Assembly (NCBI RefSeq): GCF_001735805.1
Contig: NZ_CP017248.1
Location: 7,378,001-7,442,000 of the forward strand
DNA from: Streptomyces fodineus
GTDB lineage: Bacteria; Actinomycetota; Actinomycetes; Streptomycetales; Streptomycetaceae
Reading direction: 5' to 3'
Length of the DNA stretch: 64,000 nucleotides
Shown in pieces: positions 41,649 to 48,089 of the stretch. Below the pieces are notes generated by a model. It saw only the letters and a list, made by a program, of their open reading frames with translations, ran no database searches and was not told where the DNA came from. The position numbers were made by a program, and so were the translations under genes. Each line of letters opens with the position of its first letter. The first letter of the stretch is position 1.

Positions 41649-42701
41649 ATGGAGACCTTCGAGAGCCTCGTCCGCGCCGAGTTCCGCCCGAAGAACACCT
41701 ATCTGAACACCGCGAGCAGCGGCCTGCTCCCGGCCCGTACGGTGGCCGCGCTGCACGAGGCGGCGGCCATCCGGGCCGAGGGCCGGCCGCTGGATCCGCT
41801 GTTCGACGACGTCGAGGCCGCCCGGGCCGCCTTCGCCCGGCTGGCCGGGGTGCCGGTGGCCCGGGTGGCGGCGGGCGCGTCCGTCTCCTCCCAGACGGGC
41901 CTGATCGCCGCCTCGCTGCCCGCGGGAGCGGAAGTCCTCACCGCCGAGGACGACTTCACCTCCGTGGTGAACCCCTTCCACGTCCGCGGCGACCTCAAGG
42001 TCCGCGCCGTACCGCTGGAGCGCCTCGCCGAGTCCGTCCGCCCCGGCACCGCGTTGGTCGCGGTCAGCGCGGCACAGTCCGCCGACGGCCGGGTCGCCGA
42101 CCTCGACGCCCTGCGCGAGGCGGCCCGCACCCACGGCGCCCGTACCTACGTGGACTTCTCCCAGGCCGCGGGCTGGCTGCCGATGGATGCCGAGGCCTAC
42201 GACTTCACCGTGGCGACGGCCTTCAAGTGGCTGCTCGGCCCGCACGGGGCGGCCTTCCTCGTCGTCCCCGAGGACTTCGGCGGGCTGTCCCCGCTGCTGG
42301 CGGGCTGGGTCGCGGCCGAGGAACCCTGGAACAGCTGCTACGGACCGGTGGCCGAACTCGCCCACTCGGCACGGCGGTTCGACGTCAGCCCCGCCCTGTT
42401 CACCTACACCGGTGTGCGCCGCTCGCTCGCCCTGATCGAGGAACTGGGCGTGGCCGCCGTACACGCCCACGACCTGGCGCTGGCCGACCGGTTCCGCACC
42501 GGACTCGCCGCGCTCGGCCACGAACCCCTGCCCGCCCCCGGTTCGGCGATCGTCTCCGTCCCCGGACTCGGCGCACGCCAGCCGGAGTTGAGCCGTGCCG
42601 GCATCGAGGTCTCCAACCGCGCGGGCAACCTGCGCGCGTCCTTCCACCTCTACAACACGGAAGCGGACGTGGACCGCCTGCTGGACGTGCTCTCCGGCTG
42701 A
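41649..42701 (+). CDS. class V aminotransferase-fold PLP enzyme
   Basis: From the ATG at 41649 the protein has 350 residues; an upstream ATG at 41613 is also in frame. Motifs fit the class V fold: YLNTASSGLLP near residue 18, ALVAVSAAQSADGRV near 137, the aspartate of TYVDFSQAAGWLPM near 165, and the PLP lysine in ATAFKWLLGPHGAAFLVV near 192. Related proteins include cysteine desulfurase-like and isopenicillin-epimerase-like enzymes. Substrate unknown. It converges with ectD across a bidirectional terminator. Confidence 0.8.
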   Translation: METFESLVRAEFRPKNTYLNTASSGLLPARTVAALHEAAAIRAEGRPLDPLFDDVEAARAAFARLAGVPVARVAAGASVSSQTGLIAASLPAGAEVLTAEDDFTSVVNPFHVRGDLKVRAVPLERLAESVRPGTALVAVSAAQSADGRVADLDALREAARTHGARTYVDFSQAAGWLPMDAEAYDFTVATAFKWLLGPHGAAFLVVPEDFGGLSPLLAGWVAAEEPWNSCYGPVAELAHSARRFDVSPALFTYTGVRRSLALIEELGVAAVHAHDLALADRFRTGLAALGHEPLPAPGSAIVSVPGLGARQPELSRAGIEVSNRAGNLRASFHLYNTEADVDRLLDVLSG

Positions 42702-42709
42702 CGGCACGG

Positions 42710-42753
42710 CCGGGCCGGAGCCCCCCGTCCCACACGAGGAGGCCCCGGCCCGG
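42710..42753. terminator. bidirectional terminator between aminotransferase and ectD
   Basis: Arms ccgggccgg (42710-42718) and ccggcccgg (42745-42753) are perfectly complementary. They lie in the 69-bp gap between two convergent stop codons. Confidence 0.6.
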
Positions 42754-42770
42754 AGCCGTACGTCAGGCGA

Positions 42771-43664
42771 CTACTTCACCGGCGTGAAGTCCCGCGCCCC
42801 GATGAACTCCGGCCTGCGCACCGGAGCCGCGAACGGCTCGACCGCCTTGTTCTCCACGCTGTTGAACACGATGAAGACGTTGCTGCGCGGGAACGGCGTG
42901 ATGTTGTCGCCGGAGCCGTGCATGCAGTTGCAGTCGAACCAGGTGGCCGAGCCCGCCTTGCCGGTGAACAGCCGGATGCCGTGCTCAGCCGCCAGCGAGG
43001 TCAGCGCCTCGTCCGACGGCGTGCCCGCGTCCTGCATCTGCAGCGACTTCTTGTAGTTGTCCTCGGGCGTGGCGCCGGCACAGCCCAGGAACGTCCGGTG
43101 CGAGCCCGGCATGATCATCAGGCCGCCGTTGGTGTCGTGGTTCTCGGTCAGCGCGATCGAGACGGACACCGTGCGCATGTTCGGCAGGCCGTCCTCGGCG
43201 TGCCAGGTCTCGAAGTCCGAGTGCCAGTAGAAGCCGCTCGCGCCGAAGCCGGGCTTGACGTTGATCCGGGACTGGTGGACGTACACGTCCGAGCCGAGGA
43301 TCTGCCGGGCGCGCCCGACGACCCGCGGATCGCGCACCAGGTTCGCGAACACCTCGCTGCTCCGGTGCACCTCGAAGACCGAGCGGATCTCCTTGGACTT
43401 CGGCTCGACGATGGAGCGCTCGTCGGCGCGGATCGCCGGGTCGGTGACCAGCCGGTCCAGCTCGCGCTTGTAGACCTCGACCTCGTCCGGGGTGATCAGC
43501 TCCTCGATGGCGAGGAAGCCGTCACGTTCGTACGCCTGCAGGTCGGCCGTGGCGATCGGGCCCGGGGTGTCCGGGGAGCCCCAGACGACCGGGTCCTGAC
43601 GCGGGACGGCCACCTCGGTGGTGCCGCGGGTCGGGTAGAGATCGGTGACGCTGGCAGTGGTCAT
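42771..43664 (-). CDS. ectD: ectoine hydroxylase
   Basis: The 297-residue Fe(II)/2-oxoglutarate dioxygenase converts ectoine to 5-hydroxyectoine. The iron-binding H-x-D is in FYWHSDFETWHAEDGLPNMRT near residue 145, the later histidine in WFDCNCMHGSGDNITPFPRSN near 245, and the signature SRINVKPGFGASGFYWH precedes them. It is the last gene of ectABCD, 6 bp after ectC, so all four enzymes for hydroxyectoine are present. Confidence 0.96.
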   Translation of the reverse strand: MTTASVTDLYPTRGTTEVAVPRQDPVVWGSPDTPGPIATADLQAYERDGFLAIEELITPDEVEVYKRELDRLVTDPAIRADERSIVEPKSKEIRSVFEVHRSSEVFANLVRDPRVVGRARQILGSDVYVHQSRINVKPGFGASGFYWHSDFETWHAEDGLPNMRTVSVSIALTENHDTNGGLMIMPGSHRTFLGCAGATPEDNYKKSLQMQDAGTPSDEALTSLAAEHGIRLFTGKAGSATWFDCNCMHGSGDNITPFPRSNVFIVFNSVENKAVEPFAAPVRRPEFIGARDFTPVK

Positions 43665-43670
43665 GGGTTC

Positions 43671-44075
43671 TCACACCTCCTCGGGCTCGGTGAGCAGCGG
43701 GTAGACGCCGTTCTCGTCGTGGTCCTCCCGTCCGGTCACGGGCGGGTTGAACACGCAGATGCAGTGGAAGTCCTCCTTGACGCGCAGCGTGTGCCGCTCG
43801 TGCCCGTCGAGGAGGTACATGGTGCCGGGCGTGATGGTGTACGTCGTCCCGGCCTCGTGGTCGGTGAGTTCGGCCTCGCCCTTGGTGCAGACGACGGCCT
43901 CGATGTGGTTGGCGTACCACATCGACGTCTCGGTGCCGGCGTACAGGATGGTCTCGTGCAGGGAGAAGCCGACCCGCTCCTTGGCGAGGACGATCCGCTT
44001 GCTCTCCCAGGTACCGGACTTCGCCTTGACGTGCCGGTCGGTGCCTTCGATGTCCTTGAACGATCGGACGATCAC
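43671..44075 (-). CDS. ectC: L-ectoine synthase
   Basis: The GTG at 44075, 9 nt after aggag, gives 134 residues, the usual EctC length. The cupin protein has the expected MIVRSFKDIEGTDRHVKAKSGTWESKRIVLAKERVGFSLHETILYAGTET opening and metal-site residues in MWYANHIEAVVCTKGEAEL and LLDGHERHTLR. It cyclises N-gamma-acetyl-diaminobutyrate to ectoine. It follows ectB by 20 bp. Confidence 0.96.
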   Translation of the reverse strand: MIVRSFKDIEGTDRHVKAKSGTWESKRIVLAKERVGFSLHETILYAGTETSMWYANHIEAVVCTKGEAELTDHEAGTTYTITPGTMYLLDGHERHTLRVKEDFHCICVFNPPVTGREDHDENGVYPLLTEPEEV

Positions 44076-44095
44076 GTGGTGCAACTCCTAGTTGA

Positions 44096-45367
44096 TCAGG
44101 CGGTTTCGCGGACGGCACGGGCGAGGACGCTCAGGCCCTCGTCCAGCTCGTCGGGCGTGATGGTGAGGGCGGGCAGCAGCTTGACGACCTCGCCCTCCGG
44201 GCCGGACGTCTCGATGAGCAGCCCGAGTTCGAAGGCCCGCCGCGCGATCCGCGAGGCACGCTCCTTGTCGCGGAACTCCATGCCCCACACGAGCCCGCGG
44301 CCGCGGTACTCCTTGACGTCGGCGAGGTTCTCCTCGGTGATGGCGATCAGCGCCTGCTCGACCTGCTCGCCACGGGCGCGGGTCTGCTTCTCCATGGCCG
44401 AGCCGTCGGTCCAGTACGCCTCCAGCGCCGCGGTGGCGGTGACGAACGCGGGGTTGTTGCCCCGGAAGGTGCCGTTGTGCTCGCCCGGCTCCCAGACGTC
44501 CAGCTCCGGCTTGAACAGGCACAGCGACATCGGCAGCCCGTAGCCGCTGATCGACTTGGAGACGGTGACGATGTCGGGCGTGATCCCGGACTCCTCGAAC
44601 GAGAAGAAGGCACCCGTGCGCCCGCACCCCATCTGGATGTCGTCGACGATCAGCAGCATGTCCTGCCGCTCGCACAGCTCCTTCAGCGCCCGCAGCCACT
44701 CGGGCCGGGCCACGTTGATGCCGCCCTCGCCCTGCACGGTCTCCACGATCACCGCGGCGGGCTTGTTGAGCCCGGAGCCCTGGTCCTCCAGCAGCCGCTC
44801 GAACCACAGGAAGTCCGGGACCGTGCCGTCGAAGTAGTTGTCGAACGGCATCGGCGTGCCGTGCACCAGCGGGATCCCGGCGCCGGCCCGCTTGAAGGCG
44901 TTGCCGGTCACGGCGAGCGAGCCCAGCGACATCCCGTGGAAGGCGTTCGTGAACGACACGATCGCCTCGCGCCCCTTCACCTTCCGGGCCAGCTTCAGCG
45001 CCGACTCCACCGCGTTGGTGCCGGTCGGCCCCGGGAACATCACCTTGTACGGCAGGTCGCGCGGGCGCAGCACCAGATCCTGGAAGGTCTGCAGGAACGA
45101 CCGCTTGGCCGTGGTCGACATGTCCAGGCCGTGGGTCACCCCGTCCCGGGACAGATAATCGATCAACGCCCGTTTGAGTACGGGATTGTTGTGGCCGTAG
45201 TTGAGTGAGCCGGCACCGGCGAAGAAGTCGAGGTAGGCATGACCGTCCTCGTCGTACATCCGGCTGCCCTGCGCGCGGTCGAAGACCGTGGGCCAGCCGC
45301 GGCAGTAGCTGCGCACCTCGGACTCGAGGGTCTCGAAGACGCTGAGGTCGGGCTGGGTGATGGTCAC
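44096..45367 (-). CDS. ectB: L-2,4-diaminobutyrate--2-oxoglutarate aminotransferase
   Basis: The 423-residue class III aminotransferase converts aspartate semialdehyde to 2,4-diaminobutyrate using glutamate. Visible signatures are YLDFFAGAGSLNYGHNNP near 47, the PLP-phosphate loop FPGPTGTNAVESALKLAR near 110, the aspartate of MLLIVDDIQMGCGRTGAFF near 237, and the lysine in DIVTVSKSISGYG near 264. It lies 13 bp downstream of ectA in the ectABCD operon. Confidence 0.96.
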   Translation of the reverse strand: MTITQPDLSVFETLESEVRSYCRGWPTVFDRAQGSRMYDEDGHAYLDFFAGAGSLNYGHNNPVLKRALIDYLSRDGVTHGLDMSTTAKRSFLQTFQDLVLRPRDLPYKVMFPGPTGTNAVESALKLARKVKGREAIVSFTNAFHGMSLGSLAVTGNAFKRAGAGIPLVHGTPMPFDNYFDGTVPDFLWFERLLEDQGSGLNKPAAVIVETVQGEGGINVARPEWLRALKELCERQDMLLIVDDIQMGCGRTGAFFSFEESGITPDIVTVSKSISGYGLPMSLCLFKPELDVWEPGEHNGTFRGNNPAFVTATAALEAYWTDGSAMEKQTRARGEQVEQALIAITEENLADVKEYRGRGLVWGMEFRDKERASRIARRAFELGLLIETSGPEGEVVKLLPALTITPDELDEGLSVLARAVRETA

Positions 45368-45380
45368 GGTGAATCGCTCC

Positions 45381-45899
45381 TCAGTGGGCGGTGATGTCGG
45401 TCAGCGGACCGATGCGGTAGAGGACTTCGGGATCGTGCGGGCCGTCCGGGAACAGCTCGGCGGGGAACAGCACCTCACGTTCCAGACGCGCTCCGTGCCG
45501 GGCGGCGAACGAGGTGAACAGCCGCTCGGATGCGGTGTTGCCGGGGGTGATGGTCGTCTCGACGTCGGTGATGCCGCGCTCGGCGGCGAGGCGCCCGGTC
45601 AGCCCGTCCAGCAGCGCGGCGGCGATGCCGAGGCCCCGGTGGCCGGAGTCGACGGCCACCTGCCAGACGAGCAGGGTGCGGGGGCGCTCCGGCCGCACGT
45701 AGCCGGTGACGAAACCGACCGGCTCCCCGTCCGCACCGCGCGCCACCGCCGAGGTGCCGGAGAAGTCCCGGCACCACAGCAGATAGCTGTACGAAGAGTT
45801 CAGGTCGAGGGTTTTCGAGTCCTTGGCGAGACGCCAGAGCGCGGCTCCGTCGGTCACCGCCGGTTGGCCGATGAGCAGGTCTGCGGGTGCGGCAGTCAT
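45381..45899 (-). CDS. ectA: L-2,4-diaminobutyrate acetyltransferase
   Basis: The 172-residue GNAT enzyme acetylates 2,4-diaminobutyrate in ectoine synthesis. It contains DLNSSYSYLLWCRDFSGTSAVA near residue 33 and the acetyl-CoA site VAVDSGHRGLGIAAALLDGLTGRLA near 82. There is no ribosome-binding site ahead of the ATG, and a TAAATT hexamer lies 8 nt upstream, so the operon message may be leaderless. The first 150 bp upstream contain phased direct repeats that may set osmotic or stress control. Confidence 0.95.
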   Translation of the reverse strand: MTAAPADLLIGQPAVTDGAALWRLAKDSKTLDLNSSYSYLLWCRDFSGTSAVARGADGEPVGFVTGYVRPERPRTLLVWQVAVDSGHRGLGIAAALLDGLTGRLAAERGITDVETTITPGNTASERLFTSFAARHGARLEREVLFPAELFPDGPHDPEVLYRIGPLTDITAH

Positions 45900-45907
45900 G
45901 CGGCACG

Positions 45908-45913
45908 AATTTA
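45908..45913 (-). promoter_or_regulatory. candidate -10 of the ect operon
   Basis: Read leftward the hexamer is TAAATT, ending 8 nt before the ectA ATG. No good -35 is seen at 17-18 bp, which would fit activator-dependent or alternative sigma control. Confidence 0.35.
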
Positions 45914-46035
45914 GCGAGGCGAATTAGGAAATGCACGGCGGCCATCGCTGCGCCACCCGGATGCGGTCGTGAAATGTCCGAGTTATCCCACGTCAAACCG
46001 GGACAAGACGCCTCGCATGTGGAGTGTGTCACACC

Positions 46036-46065
46036 CCGGAAACCACCGGAAACCTGCCGGAAAAC
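46036..46065. repeat. three helically phased ccggaaac repeats upstream of ectA
   Basis: ccggaaac occurs at 46036-46043 and 46046-46053, and ccggaaaac at 46057-46065, spaced 10 and 11 bp. Same-face phasing suggests a multimeric regulator site about 140-165 bp upstream of ectA. The rest of the gap 45900-46154 is AT-richer than average and holds no gene. Confidence 0.5.
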
Positions 46066-46154
46066 TGCCCCGTTTAGTCTTGCAAAAAGCGGGCAGAAGA
46101 AGATGGGAAGCTATCGTCCTGAGAATTGGCGGGAATTGTGAAACAAAATTGAAT

Positions 46155-46712
46155 TCAGGCCCCGGTGCTGCCGTCGATTCGTTCACGCAAAATATCGGCG
46201 TGTCCGTTGTGCCGGGCGTACTCCTCGACGAGGTGGATCAGCACCCAGCGCACACTGACCTCGACGCCGGCCAGCGGCTCGTCGACGATCCGCCCGGTGT
46301 CCTCCAGATCCCGCTCGGCCAGCAGCTCCCGGCCGCGCGCGATCTCCCGGCGCCACATGTCCAGCGCGTCCGCCAGTCCCCGCTCCGGATCGAGGGCGTA
46401 CCCCGTCTCCTCCTCGAACACCGGCGGCACGTCCAGCCCGGCCAACACCCGCTGGAACCAGGTCCGTTCGACCTCGGCCAGGTGCTGGACCAGCCCCAGC
46501 AGCGTCAGCGACGACGGCTTTGCCGAGGCAAGCCGCACCTGCCCGTCGTCCAGCCCCCGGCACTTCAGCTCCAGCGTGGCCCGGTGGAAGTCCAGCCAGC
46601 TCTCCAGCATGGGGCGTTCGGGGCCGGTCATCACGGGGATGGGCCGTCCGTCGGGAAGAGCCGGGGACGTCTGGGGCGACTGCGGTGTGTGGGGTACGGG
46701 GGGTGTGGTCAT
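46155..46712 (-). CDS. DinB family protein
   Basis: The ATG at 46712 gives 185 residues. After a Pro/Ser-rich N-terminus the sequence matches DinB/DUF664 proteins: MLESWLDFHRATLELKCRGLDDGQVRLASAKPSSLTLLGLVQHLAEVERTWF, with the first metal histidine in LVQHLAEVE near residue 82. The late EYARHNGHADILRERIDG motif supplies the other two histidines. Members are four-helix metal-binding proteins related to mycothiol S-transferases. It shares the divergent upstream region with the repeat-tailed protein gene. Confidence 0.87.
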   Translation of the reverse strand: MTTPPVPHTPQSPQTSPALPDGRPIPVMTGPERPMLESWLDFHRATLELKCRGLDDGQVRLASAKPSSLTLLGLVQHLAEVERTWFQRVLAGLDVPPVFEEETGYALDPERGLADALDMWRREIARGRELLAERDLEDTGRIVDEPLAGVEVSVRWVLIHLVEEYARHNGHADILRERIDGSTGA

Positions 46713-46822
46713 GACGGCAGCATGGCACGCGGGTACGACGTTTCCTCCGTAACCCTGCGCAGGGTGGTGAACGGGCCCTACTGTGCTGGCGGGATGAGGG
46801 GACCCGGGGAAGGCGGACGGGG

Positions 46823-47976
46823 ATGCAGGAGCAGGCGTGGACCGGGCCGGCCGCGGCCGGCGGCGCCGCCGTGGTGCGGGCGGCCGGGACGGATGCGTGG
46901 ACCGGGCTGCGGGATGCGGTGGCACGCTGGTTCGGCCGCGGCGACGGCGGGCGCGAACGGGCGGAACGCGAACGCCTGGAGCGGACCGCCACCGAACTCC
47001 GATCCGCGGACCCGACCCACTCGGAGCACCTGCGCATCCGCCAGGAAGCGACCTGGCAGGCACGCATCGAGACCCTGCTGGAGACCCTGGACCCCGTCGA
47101 ACGGGAGCGGGCCGTCACGGAACTGCGCGCTGTGCTGGCGGAGTTCGGCGGCGGGGGTGTGACTTCGGCTGGGCCTCCGATCGAGGGCGGCGGCGGGGGT
47201 GTGGGTCCGGCTGGGCCTCCGGTCGAGTTCGACCGTGGGGGTGTGGGTCCGGCTGGGCCGGAAGGCGCGTCCGAGGGCGGCCGACTGGGCGTGGTACCGG
47301 CCGTGCCTGGGGGCCCGGTCGAGGGCGGCGGTGCGGGCGTGGTTTCCGCTGGGCCGGAAGGCGCGTCCGAGGGCGGCCGACTGGGCGTGGTACCGGCCGT
47401 GCCTGGGGGCCCGGTCGAGGGCGGCGGTGCGGGCGTGGTTTCCGCTGAGCCGGGAGGCGCGTCCGGGTTCGGCGGTGCGGGAATGGATCCGGCAGGACCA
47501 GGAGGTGCGGCCGAGGGGGCCGACTGGGCGTGGTACCGGCCGTGTCAGGGGGCCCGGTCGAGGGCGCCCGTGCGGGCATGGATCCGGCGGGACCAGGAGG
47601 TGCGGCCGAGGGTGGTCGCGTGGGTGCGGTTTCCGCTGGGCCTGGAGGTGTGCCCGAAGGCGGCGGCGGTGCGGGTGTTGCTCCGGCTGGGCCGGGAGGT
47701 CCGTCCGAGCACGACCATCCGGGTGCGGGCCCCGGCCCGCTGCCCGGAGGTCCTGCCGAGGGTGGCGGCGCGGGTGGGGCTTGCGTCGGGCCGGGTGGTG
47801 CGGCCGTGGCCGGTCGTGCGGGTGTGGCTTCGGGCGGAGGGGGGCCGTCCGAGCGTGGCCGTCCGGCCGTGGCCGGCGTCGTGGCCGTCCGTGCCGTAGA
47901 CGGCCGCGCGGTGGGAGACGGTCGCGGAGGTGCGCGTATAGGCCGCCCTTCGGTGCCGGTTCCGGTCCAGGGCTGA
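46823..47976 (+). pseudogene. helical N-domain protein with Gly/Pro repeat tail, frameshifted
   Basis: Residues 1-105 (MQEQAWTGPAAAGGAAVVRAAGTDAW through LETLDPVERERAVTELRAVLAEF) form a helical, charged domain seen in many Streptomyces proteins encoded next to NTPase-repeat proteins. A repetitive Gly/Pro/Val/Glu tail follows. The repeat pattern (GRLGVVPAVPGGPVEGG) breaks at about 47516, where gagggcggccgac has become gagggggccgac. The motif continues in the +1 frame to a stop at 47976. The reading frame ORF alone would end at 47899. A one-base deletion in a GC-rich repeat, real or technical, explains it. Confidence 0.65.
47252..47443 (+). repeat. 96-bp tandem repeat (32-residue coding unit)
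   Basis: Two nearly identical 96-bp units (47252-47347 and 47348-47443) encode AGPEGASEGGRLGVVPAV and the following PGGPVEGGGAGVVS. Diverged copies continue to about 47640. The unit is in-frame, so it evolves as protein repeats that can expand or contract. Confidence 0.8.
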
Positions 47977-48089
47977 CCGGACCGGCCACTTCGAGCCCAC
48001 CCCCGCCCACCGCCGACACCGGTGCGCCGAAGAGCCTCGCGCTGCCCGCCGGGCACGGTACGGCGCCCATCGCCCGGCCCCCGGCGGCA

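Noticed and set aside
47252..47640. CRISPR-like array
   Set aside because: The 96-bp units are contiguous, in-frame coding repeats without unique spacers or cas genes.
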